Shown one piece after another: positions 50,594 through 58,674 of a stretch of DNA of 64,000 nucleotides (position 1 is its first letter; the number at the start of each line of letters is the position of its first letter). This DNA comes from JACXTP01 sp963827905 (GTDB lineage Archaea; Thermoplasmatota; Thermoplasmata; Methanomassiliicoccales; UBA472). The stretch lies in contig CAWHCB010000001.1 of the NCBI GenBank assembly GCA_963827905.1, positions 1-64,000 on the forward strand, given 5' to 3'. A program made the translations under genes and the position numbers. Below the pieces are notes generated by a model, which was not told the origin of the DNA, did no database searches, and was given only the letters and a program-made list of their open reading frames with translations.

Positions 50594-51301
50594 ATGACCA
50601 ACTACGCAGATCTATCTCAACGTCTCATCAACGCTTTGGGTCTTCGGACCGAACCAGTGGCCGTTACTTTGATCAAGAAGGGGCAGAGCATTCCATCAGA
50701 CTATCCCGCCGTGGAAAGCGCCACCAGGCACTGCCAGTCGATCATGAAGGCCAGAAAGGGAGAGAAGCTATGTTTACCGGCGGAGAAGAACGCCTGCCCG
50801 GTGGGCGCCTCCGCCTTGGGTGAGGTGGCCTTGCCAGATAAGGTCAAGGCAGGGGAGTTCCACCACAACATGGGTCTCTATGAGGACACGGCGGCAGCGG
50901 CCAAGACCATGGAGATGCGCACCACCCTCCCGGAAGGGAGCACCATCGCCACCGTCGTCTCTCCGTTGAGCAAGGCGACGGTCAAGCCCGACGTCGTGAT
51001 CGTGGTCGGCATCCCGGAACAGATGTTCTGGATCATACCGGCGGCCCAGACCTTCCAGAAGGGGGGCCGGGTCCATGTGGACATGGCGGCGGTACAGGCC
51101 TCCTGCGTCGATTCCACCGTCATTCCGCTGATGACCGACCGGGTCAACATCTCCCTGGGCTGCTTCGGATGCCGTAAGACCTCCGACATCCTGCCAGAGG
51201 AGATGCTGGTGGGAATACCGTGGACTCACTTCGAGGAGACGGTGGCGGCGGTCGAGAAGATGGCTCAGGGCGCCATACCGAAGTCCAGGCAGAAGGCCTG
51301 A
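50594..51301 (+). CDS. DUF169 protein
   Basis: A 235-residue intact protein of the DUF169 family (uncharacterised, frequent in methanogens). Signature parts are LGLRTEPVAVTLI near the N-terminus, RHCQSIMKARKGEKLCLP, ACPVGASALG, and CVDSTVIPLMTDRVNISLGCFGCRK. Several conserved Cys residues suggest a metal or cofactor site. ATG 50594 is preferred because a TATA-like ATTTATTAATA overlaps the region before the ATG at 50555, which would place that ATG upstream of the transcript start. A T-run terminator follows. Confidence 0.8.
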   Translation: MTNYADLSQRLINALGLRTEPVAVTLIKKGQSIPSDYPAVESATRHCQSIMKARKGEKLCLPAEKNACPVGASALGEVALPDKVKAGEFHHNMGLYEDTAAAAKTMEMRTTLPEGSTIATVVSPLSKATVKPDVVIVVGIPEQMFWIIPAAQTFQKGGRVHVDMAAVQASCVDSTVIPLMTDRVNISLGCFGCRKTSDILPEEMLVGIPWTHFEETVAAVEKMAQGAIPKSRQKA

Positions 51302-51319
51302 AAACCCCTTCATCCCATT

Positions 51320-51327
51320 CTTTTTTT
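51320..51327 (+). terminator. T-run terminator after the DUF169 gene
   Basis: Eight consecutive T residues (with TTC just before) occur about 19 bp past the stop codon. Confidence 0.5.
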
Positions 51328-51398
51328 ACCAAATCCCTATATACTTACCTTGTAGATTATTGCAAAAAAGCATCAGTTAAAGGAACGTTCAACACAAT

Positions 51399-51893
51399 AT
51401 GATGCAAAATAAATTTCATGGGGGGAGCAGGACGGACGAGATCGACCTCAAGATACTACGCATGTTGAGGGATAATTCCAGGGAGAGCCTTTCAGTCATC
51501 GCCGAGAAAGTCGGCACCTCCAAGGCCACCGTTTCCCGTCGCATCACCAAGATGGAGCAGGACGGTTTCATCTCGAGCTACACCCTCACCACCAACTCCA
51601 TCAAGCTAGGTTTGATGCGAGCCATGCTCGGCATCGAGCTATCTGGCACTTCGCTCGACCAGGTCATCGAGGAACTGGGCAAGTTCGAGGAGGTCCATTC
51701 CATTTACAAGGTCTTCGGGGACCACAATCTGCTGTGCGAGATCTACGCGCGGAGCGTCGACTCGCTCTACGAGCTCATACAGAACAAGATCCTGAAGATC
51801 CCCGGGATCCACAACGTCGAGGTGGACATCTACATCGAGAAGATATTGCTCAACTCCGACGCAGAGCTGGATATTTTGTCCAAGAAACAATGA
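51399..51893 (+). CDS. Lrp/AsnC-family transcriptional regulator
   Basis: A 164-residue protein with the Lrp helix-turn-helix (DEIDLKILRMLRDNSRESLS, then GTSKATVSRRITKMEQDGFI) and a C-terminal RAM ligand domain (MRAMLGIELSGTSLDQV, VHSIYKVFGDHNLLCEIYA). The length is typical. It lies just upstream of ycaO-tfuA-mcr on the same strand, which makes it one candidate regulator for these genes or for itself. The frame is intact. Confidence 0.9.
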   Translation: MMQNKFHGGSRTDEIDLKILRMLRDNSRESLSVIAEKVGTSKATVSRRITKMEQDGFISSYTLTTNSIKLGLMRAMLGIELSGTSLDQVIEELGKFEEVHSIYKVFGDHNLLCEIYARSVDSLYELIQNKILKIPGIHNVEVDIYIEKILLNSDAELDILSKKQ

Positions 51894-51936
51894 GGCAACA
51901 AGGGTTTTAGTCAAGGAAAGGCCCTACCCGTCCTCC

Positions 51937-53136
51937 ATGCGGTTGACCAGCCGACCCAAGGTCGATGATGGCGATGGACAAAGGTCCACGACGACCGAGG
52001 GAACGCTGAGGCGGGTCGAACCCCTGACCAGGAAGGCGGGCATAACCAGGGTGGCCGACATAACCCGTTTGGACCGCATCGGTATACCGGTTTTCTCCAG
52101 CATCCGTCCCGAGGCTGGTACGGGCGCCATCTCCGTCTATAACGGGAAGGGCCTGACCGAAACGCAGGCCCGGGTGTCCGCCATCATGGAGGGCATCGAA
52201 CGTTACAGCGCCGAACTGAGGGACGACGTGGTGGAACGCAAGCTCATAATGCGAGCGAAGGGTGCCTTGGACCCACACGAGCTCATTCTGCCCAGGCAGG
52301 TACTTGCGGCCCTGAGCAGCCGTCCTGTGGCGTTCGTCAAAGGCTATGACATCGCCAATGGTCATGACGTCCTCGTCCCGTGCAGCGCCGTCTTCCACCC
52401 TTACTTCTCCGAACAGGACCTCATGCTCTTCCGCACGAACACCAACGGTCTTGCCTCTGGCAACAACCTGGAGGAGGCGGTCCTGCATGGGATCTGTGAG
52501 GTGGTGGAGCGGGACGCCTGGTCCCTATGCGAGGCGAGGCGGGCGGTGCTATCGGACTTGGACCTATCCGATTGCGGGCCGGTCCTACGAAAATGCATGG
52601 ATATGTTCGAGTCCAAGGGGGTGGAGCTCCACTTCAAGGACCTCACCAGCGATGTAGGGTTGCCCGTGATAGGGGTGGCCGCGGACGATGTGGCCAGCAA
52701 GGACCCGGGCCTACTTACGCTGGGCATCGGGGCGCATCCGGTGCCGGAGGTGGCGGCGATCAAGGGTCTGGTGGAGGTGGCGCAGAGCCGCCTGACCCAG
52801 ATCCACGGGGCCCGGGAGGATACCACACGGGCGGGGGCGAGCAGGCAGCTCGGCTACGAACGCATGAAGGAGATGAACCGCATGTGGTTCCATCCATCGG
52901 CCGGGGGGAGGGCGTTAGGTGCCATGCCCGACCTATCCACCGACGACATAAAGGATGATATCATGGAGATAATCGACCGCTTGCGCCAGGTGGGGTTGGG
53001 CAAGGTCATCGTCTACGACCTCACGCGGAAAGAGCTAGGCGTGCCCGTGGTCCGGGTCATCGTCCCGGGGTTGGAGGTATATGCATTGGACCAGGACCGG
53101 GTGGGACGCCGGTTCATGGAGGCGGCCCGGCAATGA
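51937..53136 (+). CDS. ycaO: YcaO protein for McrA thioglycine formation (methanogenesis marker 1)
   Basis: YcaO activates a peptide amide with ATP; in methanogens it installs the thioamide on a conserved Gly of McrA. The intact 399-residue frame has TRVADITRLDRIGIPVFSSI, the ATP/Mg site AIMEGIERYSAEL, LASGNNLEEAVLHGICEVVE with ERDAW, and RLTQIHGAREDT. It overlaps tfuA by 4 bp and lies 0.9 kb upstream of mcrB, a direct functional link. Confidence 0.94.
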   Translation: MRLTSRPKVDDGDGQRSTTTEGTLRRVEPLTRKAGITRVADITRLDRIGIPVFSSIRPEAGTGAISVYNGKGLTETQARVSAIMEGIERYSAELRDDVVERKLIMRAKGALDPHELILPRQVLAALSSRPVAFVKGYDIANGHDVLVPCSAVFHPYFSEQDLMLFRTNTNGLASGNNLEEAVLHGICEVVERDAWSLCEARRAVLSDLDLSDCGPVLRKCMDMFESKGVELHFKDLTSDVGLPVIGVAADDVASKDPGLLTLGIGAHPVPEVAAIKGLVEVAQSRLTQIHGAREDTTRAGASRQLGYERMKEMNRMWFHPSAGGRALGAMPDLSTDDIKDDIMEIIDRLRQVGLGKVIVYDLTRKELGVPVVRVIVPGLEVYALDQDRVGRRFMEAARQ

Positions 53137-53774
53137 CCACGGTGGTCTATCTGGGCATGAGCCTATCCCAAGAGGAGGCCAAAGGGCTGCTCAAGGCTCG
53201 ATATCTACCACCGGTGCGAAGGGGCGACCTTCCCAAGCTCCCCGATTCCGTCAGGATGGTGGGCATCATCGATGGGGTGTTCTTGAACGAGAGCGCCGTC
53301 GGACATAGGGAGATAATCGATCTTCTAAAACGTGGAGTGACGGTGGTCGGAGGGGGCAGCATGGGAGCGCTTCGGGCCGCTGAGCTGCAGGACCTGGGTA
53401 TGATCGGGGTGGGCAGGATATTCGAGATGTATCGCGATGGGGACATCGAAGGCGACGACGAGGTGGCGTTGGTCTTCGACCCCGAAACGTTCGAGCCCTT
53501 GTCCGAGCCTCTGGTCAATATCAGACATTTCCTATCCGAGGCGGTGCACCGGGGGGTCCTGGAAGCGGCCATCGCCGAGTCGTACCTGGAGAGGGTGAGG
53601 GAAGTGTACTATCCCCGTCGTTCCTTCGACCTCCTGCTCAAGATGGTCCAGGAGGATGACGAGGACCTTTACGACGAGCTCGATGCGATGCTGATGAGCT
53701 CTTCCTTCGACCTGAAACGAAGTGACACCTTAAAGGTATTAAATACAATGACAGAGTTAATGTCCTCGCGTTAG
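53133..53774 (+). CDS. tfuA: TfuA-like partner of YcaO
   Basis: A 213-residue TfuA-family protein: TTVVYLGMSLSQEEAK, VRMVGIIDGVFLNESAV, GVTVVGGGSMGALRAAEL and FEMYRDGDIEGDDEVALV. TfuA works with YcaO in McrA thioamidation, probably in sulfur delivery. The start overlaps the ycaO stop (ATGA). The frame is intact, and the gene ends in TAG. Confidence 0.93.
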   Translation: MTTVVYLGMSLSQEEAKGLLKARYLPPVRRGDLPKLPDSVRMVGIIDGVFLNESAVGHREIIDLLKRGVTVVGGGSMGALRAAELQDLGMIGVGRIFEMYRDGDIEGDDEVALVFDPETFEPLSEPLVNIRHFLSEAVHRGVLEAAIAESYLERVREVYYPRRSFDLLLKMVQEDDEDLYDELDAMLMSSSFDLKRSDTLKVLNTMTELMSSR

Positions 53775-53834
53775 GGATGCGGGAAAATTTGGTTTTAAGA
53801 CCGTTAACCCTATACTCGTTTAACGCTGGTTAAG

Positions 53835-53884
53835 TGCATCCTATGTTATTCAAGTCGATAAAAACGAATAACATGCTGGATGCA
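53835..53884. repeat. Long imperfect inverted repeat upstream of mcrB
   Basis: The outer arms TGCATCC (53835-53841) and GGATGCA (53878-53884) and the inner arms ATGTTATTC (53843-53851) and GAATAACAT (53866-53874) form a 16-bp stem, interrupted only by one base on the left and three on the right, around a 14-bp centre. It lies between tfuA and the mcr promoter, without a T-run after it. Confidence 0.65.
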
Positions 53885-53910
53885 TCATTGTAGTTATCTA
53901 TTGTTTATGA

Positions 53911-53960
53911 TGGATGGTTGGACCATCCAAGCACAAGTTTATATTGAAAAAAATGTAATT
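53911..53960 (+). promoter_or_regulatory. mcrBDGA promoter with TGGATGG-N5-CCATCCA operator
   Basis: The perfect dyad TGGATGG (53911-53917) / CCATCCA (53923-53929) is followed by 8 bp and the TATA box TTTATATT (53938-53945), then AAAAAATGTAATT ending at 53960. Dyad, spacing and downstream element match the corrinoid-gene promoter at 32630-32678. Transcription should begin near 53965, leaving a leader of about 75 nt before mcrB. Confidence 0.72.
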
Positions 53961-53979
53961 CCCTGTCCGCAAGGGGAGC

Positions 53980-54019
53980 CAATTTTCATTGAGGAGTTTT
54001 TGGTCTTCAATGGAAATTG
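53980..54019 (+). promoter_or_regulatory. Stem-loop in the mcrB leader RNA
   Basis: CAATTTTCATTGA (53980-53992) pairs with TCAATGGAAATTG (54007-54019) over 13 positions, with one G-U wobble and no mismatch, around a 14-nt loop. The stem ends about 10 nt before the AGGAGGT ribosome site of mcrB, so folding could influence translation or mRNA stability. Confidence 0.6.
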
Positions 54020-54041
54020 AGTTAGAAAAAGGAGGTATAAA

Positions 54042-55372
54042 ATGGCAAAATACAAGGACAAAATAGACTTGTACGACGACAGGGGCAAGCTCATCGATAA
54101 GGGCGTTCCTCTGGAGGCAATCAGCCCGTTGTACAACCCGGCCATTAAGCGGACCGTGTCTCTTGCCAAGAGGACCAACGCGGTCGACCTAGGAGCACTT
54201 GAGGCAGGCCTCAAGAAGGCAAAGGTCGGCGGCGGTCAGCTGAAGGGAAGAGAGATGGACCTCGCCGTTGTGGCCAACGCCGAGAAGATCGCAAAGAGAG
54301 TCAAGGAGATTCTGAAGACCACCAAGGACGACGACACCGAGGTCACTGTGATGGCCGACGGTAAGAAGATGATCGTCGTTACCCCGACCACCCGCATGGA
54401 CGCTGGGGCCGAGTATACCACTGGCTTCACCGCATGCCGCCGCCGCACTTACCCAGGCCGTCCTGGACCAGTTCGACGTGAACATGTTCGAGGCAAGCAT
54501 GGTCAAGGCAGCCATCTGGGGCAGGTACCCACAGACCCTTAACATGCATGGGAGCCATCGTGAAGTGCATCCTGGAGATACCGCAGTTGAACGAGGGCGC
54601 CGGTTACGCCCTAAGGAACATCATGGCCAACCACATCGTCATGTTGTCCGGCAAGAACGCCATGAACGCCGCCGCTCTGTCCTCGATATTCGAGCAGGCC
54701 GCCGCCTTCGAGATGGGAGACGCCATCGGTCCGTTCGAGCGCCAGCAGCTGCTGGGCCTGGCCTATCAGGGCCTGAACGCGAACAACATCGTTTGCGACA
54801 TAATCAAGAAGAACGGAAAGACCGGGACCGTCGGTACCGTCGTCGAGAGCATCGTCGACCGCGCCCTCGAAGACAAAGTGATCAAGAAGGGAAAGAAGTA
54901 CCCGTCCGGATTCGTGGAGATGTCCACCACCGACTTCCCGTTGTGGAACGCCTACGCCGCCGCCGGTATGTTGGCCGCCATATGCGTCAACATCGGTGCT
55001 GCCCGTGCTTCCCAGGGTATCCCCTCCACCATCCTGTACTACAACGACCTGCTGGAGCACGAGACCTCCCTGCCAGGCTGTGACTACGGCCGGTGCATGG
55101 GTACGTCCGTCGGTATGTCCTTCTTCAGCCACTCCATCTATGGTGGCGGTGGCCCAGGACTGTTCCACGGAAACCACGTCGTTACCAAGCACGCCAAGGG
55201 ATTCGTCATCCCGGTCATCGCCGCTGGATGCGCTCTGGATGCTGGTACCCAGTACTTCTCTCCGGAGAACACCTCGAGCCTGATGAAGGAAGTATTCGGT
55301 GACATCCCCGAGTTCAAGACCCCGATAAAGGTCGTTGGCAAGGAGGCCAAGAAGATAAAGGATGACTTCTGA
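54042..55372 (+). CDS. mcrB: Methyl-coenzyme M reductase subunit beta, two frameshifts
   Basis: McrB forms part of the (alpha beta gamma)2 enzyme that releases methane from methyl-CoM and CoB. The protein is about 443 residues with YDDRGKLIDKGVPLEAISP, VNMFEASMVKAAIWGRYPQ, LEIPQLNEGAGYALRNI, SGKNAMNAAALSSIFEQA and GGGGPGLFHGNHVVTKHAKG. One extra base near 54434 and one in a G-run near 54550 (ATGCATGGGAGCC) break the frame; correcting both gives an uninterrupted McrB. Since the enzyme is essential and this appears to be the operon copy, sequence error is the likely cause. The AAAGGAGGT ribosome site is strong. Confidence 0.96.
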
Positions 55373-55380
55373 GGTGTAGA

Positions 55381-55803
55381 ATGGCGAAGAAACCCCCCCA
55401 AGAACAAGTCCCATTGCCTGAGGTCCTCATATTCCCCGCCCGATTGTTGAAGGCGGAGACCACTGAGAAGCTGCTGAACCAGATCTACGACGACGTTCCC
55501 CATGTTCGTCACATCACGGTCAGCGGCGAATCGCTCCCCGCAACGCTCAACGCGGGTCCCGGTAAGGGCATGCCCGCGGAGCACCCAGAGAGGAGGACCA
55601 TCAAGGTTAAGGGACAGGAAGTCGAGCTGAGACTGTTGGTCGGCAGAGTGTTCGTTGAGATCGATGACATCGATAACGTCGACGATGCGTTGGCGAGGAT
55701 CGAGTCAATATGCAATGAGCTACTCCCCTTCGGTTTCAGCCTAGAGGTGGGGCGGTATTCGAAATTCAAGCCGACAGTCACCGATTACAAGAAATGCAGG
55801 TGA
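55381..55803 (+). CDS. mcrD: Methyl-coenzyme M reductase operon protein D
   Basis: An intact 140-residue McrD: LPEVLIFPARLLKAETTEKLL, VRHITVSGESLP, VKGQEVELRLLVGRVFVEID and LPFGFSLEVGRYSKFKPTV. McrD is a small accessory protein made with MCR and thought to help its assembly. It starts 8 bp after mcrB and ends 5 bp before mcrG. Confidence 0.94.
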   Translation: MAKKPPQEQVPLPEVLIFPARLLKAETTEKLLNQIYDDVPHVRHITVSGESLPATLNAGPGKGMPAEHPERRTIKVKGQEVELRLLVGRVFVEIDDIDNVDDALARIESICNELLPFGFSLEVGRYSKFKPTVTDYKKCR

Positions 55804-55808
55804 ATCAC

Positions 55809-56579
55809 ATGGCATACAAGAGACAGTTCTACCCCGGAACTTCGCTACCTGCGAAGAACAGGCGCAAGTTCTACGACCCGAACTACAAGCTGGAAAAGCT
55901 CCGTGACGTCGCGATGGATGACGTCGTCCGCATCATGGGCCACAGAAAGCCCGGTGAGGACTACAAGTCCATCCACCCGCCACTGGACGAGGGCAATGAG
56001 CCCGACTGCCCGGTAAGGCAGATGGTTGTCCCAATCGAGGGTGCCAAGAAAGGAGACAGGATCAGGTACGTACAGTTCACTGACTCCGTCTACTGGGCCC
56101 CCGCGATCCCCTACATCCGCGCTAACATGTACATGTCGCGCATCAGGGGTATCGACACCGGTACCTTGTCCGGCAGGCAGATCATCGAGATGAGAGAGAG
56201 GGACCTCGAAAAGGTCGCCAAGGAGTACATCGACAATGAGACCTTCGACCCGGCCAGGACCGGAATCAGGGGCGCCACCGTGCACGGGCACGCTTGCCGC
56301 CTCGACGAGAACGGCCTGATGTTCGACGCCTGGCAGAGATACAGGTGGAACGCCAAGAAGGGAGAGGTCGAGTATGTGAAGGACCAGGTCGCCATTCCCT
56401 TGGACAAGCCGATCTCCGTCGGCAAGCCAATGGACGACAAGTGGCTGAAGGCCCACACCACCATGTTCCGCGCCGATGGCGTTGACATGAGGGATGACGC
56501 CGAGGTCATGGCCCAGAACCTGAGGATCCACAGGCTGAGGACGCTGTGCGGATACCAGTCCTTCGCCCAAAAGGAGTGA
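55809..56579 (+). CDS. mcrG: Methyl-coenzyme M reductase subunit gamma
   Basis: An intact 256-residue McrG: AYKRQFYPGTSLPAKNRRKF, VRIMGHRKPGEDYKSIHPP, YVQFTDSVYWAPAIPYIRA and IRGATVHGHACRLDENGLMF. Residues of the coenzyme F430 and CoM pocket region are as in other McrG. ATG 55809 was chosen (MAYKRQF), and the longer upstream frame lies in mcrD. Confidence 0.96.
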   Translation: MAYKRQFYPGTSLPAKNRRKFYDPNYKLEKLRDVAMDDVVRIMGHRKPGEDYKSIHPPLDEGNEPDCPVRQMVVPIEGAKKGDRIRYVQFTDSVYWAPAIPYIRANMYMSRIRGIDTGTLSGRQIIEMRERDLEKVAKEYIDNETFDPARTGIRGATVHGHACRLDENGLMFDAWQRYRWNAKKGEVEYVKDQVAIPLDKPISVGKPMDDKWLKAHTTMFRADGVDMRDDAEVMAQNLRIHRLRTLCGYQSFAQKE

Positions 56580-56584
56580 TCAAG

Positions 56585-58252
56585 ATGGCAGGAAAAGAGA
56601 AGGACAAGCTGTTCCTCGCAGCGATGAAGAAGAAGTTCAAGGAGGCCCCTACCGAGGTCAACACCAACTACTACACCTTCGGTGGATGGAAGCAGTCCAA
56701 GAGGAAGCGCGAGTGGGTCGAGCAGGCCAACAAGATCGCAAAGCAGCGCGGCATCCCCATGATGAACCAGGACATTGGTGTCCCGCTCGGACAGCGTGTG
56801 CTCATGCCCTACCAGCTGAGCCACACCGACATATATGTCGAGGCGGACGACCTCCACTTCGTCAACAACGCCGCTATGCAGCAGGCTTGGGACGACATCA
56901 GGAGGACCGTAGTCAGCGGTCTGGACACTGCCCACGCAGTCATTGAGAAGAGGCTCGGCAAGGAAGTCACGCCTGAGACCATCAACCACTATCTGGAGAC
57001 CGTCAACCACGCTATGCCTGGTGGCGCCGTCGTGCAGGAGCACATGGCTGAGTGCAGCCCCGCCCTGACCGCCGACTGCTACGTCAAGGTGTTCTCCGGT
57101 GACGACGAGCTCATCGACGAGATCGACAAGCCCTACGTCATCAACATCAACAAGGAGTTCCCCGCGGACCAGGCCAAGCAGCTGAAGGAGGCCATCGGTA
57201 AGAGCCTCTGGCAGGCCATTCGCTGCCCGACCATCGTCGGACGCGTTTGCGACGGTGGTACGATGTCCAGGTGGTCTGCGATGCAGATCTCGATGTCCTT
57301 CATCAGCAGCTACAAGTTGGCTGCCGGTGAGGCCGCCATCGCCGACTTCGCCTTCGCCGCCAAGCACGCCTCGGTGCTAGAGATGGGTACCATGATGCCC
57401 GCTCGCCGCGCCCGTGGCCCCAACGAGCCCGGTGGAATTCCATTCGGGTTCCTGGCTGACATGGTGCAGTCCCAGCGCAAGTACCCCGACGACCCAGTCC
57501 GCGCCTCCCTTGAGACCGTGGCCTTGGGCGCCGTGATCTTCGACCAGATCTACCTCGGCAGCTACATGTCCGGCGGTGTCGGCTTCACGCAGTACGCCAC
57601 TGCGGCCTACACCGACAACATCCTCGAGGACTACTGCTACTGGGCCGCTGACCTGGTGAAGACCAAGTACGGTGGCTTCTGCAAGACCAAGCCGACCATG
57701 GAGCTCGTCGAGAAGCTGGGCACGGAGATCAACTCCTATGCCCTGGAGATGTACGAGAAGTACCCGGCCGCGATGGAGGCCCACTTCGGTGGTTCCCAGC
57801 GTGCGACCGTGGCCGCAGCCGCCACCGGTATCGGTGTCGCCATGGCCACCGCCAACGCCAACGCCGGTGTCAACGCCTGGTACCTTTCCATGCTGCAGCA
57901 CCGTGAGCGCATGGGCCGCCTAGGCTTCTACGGCTATGACCTGCAGGACATGTGCGGAGCGTCCAACTCGCTCTCGTACAGGTCCGACGAGGGTCTGCCG
58001 CACGAGCTCCGTGGACCCAACTACCCGAACTACGCGATGAACGTGGGTCACCTATCTGGATACGCTGGTATCGCCTGCGCCCCGCACGCCGCTCGCGGCG
58101 ATGCGTTCGCATGCAACCCGCTGATCAAGGTGGCCTTCGCGGACAAGAACCTACCGTTCGACTTCGCGAACATCACCAAGGAGTTCGGTCGTGGCGGTCT
58201 GCGCGAGTTCATGCCAGCCGGTGAGAGGACAGTTATCATCCCCGCGAAGTGA
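56585..58252 (+). CDS. mcrA: Methyl-coenzyme M reductase subunit alpha
   Basis: An intact 555-residue McrA. The canonical methanogenic primer region GFTQYATAAYTDNILEDY is present, as are MMPARRARGPNEPGG (methyl-Arg region), GRLGFYGYDLQDMCG (thioglycine site, target of YcaO-TfuA) and YRSDEGLPHELRGPNYPNYA. Nothing suggests a divergent alkyl-CoM reductase. GGAGTG lies 6 bases before the ATG at 56585. Confidence 0.98.
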   Translation: MAGKEKDKLFLAAMKKKFKEAPTEVNTNYYTFGGWKQSKRKREWVEQANKIAKQRGIPMMNQDIGVPLGQRVLMPYQLSHTDIYVEADDLHFVNNAAMQQAWDDIRRTVVSGLDTAHAVIEKRLGKEVTPETINHYLETVNHAMPGGAVVQEHMAECSPALTADCYVKVFSGDDELIDEIDKPYVININKEFPADQAKQLKEAIGKSLWQAIRCPTIVGRVCDGGTMSRWSAMQISMSFISSYKLAAGEAAIADFAFAAKHASVLEMGTMMPARRARGPNEPGGIPFGFLADMVQSQRKYPDDPVRASLETVALGAVIFDQIYLGSYMSGGVGFTQYATAAYTDNILEDYCYWAADLVKTKYGGFCKTKPTMELVEKLGTEINSYALEMYEKYPAAMEAHFGGSQRATVAAAATGIGVAMATANANAGVNAWYLSMLQHRERMGRLGFYGYDLQDMCGASNSLSYRSDEGLPHELRGPNYPNYAMNVGHLSGYAGIACAPHAARGDAFACNPLIKVAFADKNLPFDFANITKEFGRGGLREFMPAGERTVIIPAK

Positions 58253-58258
58253 TCCTGA

Positions 58259-58531
58259 ATGCAAAACGGAGAATACGCCAGATACAAGAACACCGGGACC
58301 GTCGGAAAGGTGGTCAGCTCTCATATCGAGGGCGAGGTGGAGTGGGTCGAGCTTGACAACAAGCTCGTCTACGACGCCAGCTACCTGGAGCCGGCCTCGG
58401 CGGACGAGTATCGCGTGTCCTCCGTCAAGGATCGCGTGGAAGGGCTCGACCTGGAGCAGATCGAGAAGCTCAAGGAGGAGCTCTTCAAGGCGGAGCGGCA
58501 TCAATACGTCACCGGTGGCGGTGGCGGCTGA
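58259..58531 (+). CDS. DUF2098 protein, last gene of the mcr operon
   Basis: A 90-residue intact protein: ARYKNTGTVGKVVSSHIEG, WVELDNKLVYDASYLEPA and a helical C-terminus (LEQIEKLKEELFKAERHQY) ending in Gly repeats. It matches DUF2098, a small family largely restricted to methanogens with no known function. The start is 6 bp after the mcrA stop, and a terminator follows, so it is the fifth gene of mcrBDGA-DUF2098. Confidence 0.86.
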   Translation: MQNGEYARYKNTGTVGKVVSSHIEGEVEWVELDNKLVYDASYLEPASADEYRVSSVKDRVEGLDLEQIEKLKEELFKAERHQYVTGGGGG

Positions 58532-58560
58532 CCTCTAACAAACCCTTTCCATTTATCCCA

Positions 58561-58571
58561 TTTTTTCTTTT
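58561..58571 (+). terminator. T-rich terminator of the mcr operon
   Basis: TTTTTTCTTTT begins about 30 bp after the DUF2098 stop. No opposing gene intervenes before 58675. Confidence 0.55.
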
Positions 58572-58674
58572 GTACTGTTATTTTGCATCGACCTTCCTTA
58601 TGCGATCCCGCCATCGATCGGCAGAGCATGGCTTTCGCTAGGTCGAAAATAAATGAAAAAAGATGGCCGAACCT

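Noticed and set aside
54430..54555. Programmed frameshifting in mcrB
   Set aside because: No slippery heptamer with downstream structure was seen, two shifts in the same direction would be needed, and other genes show the same kind of break. Error is simpler.
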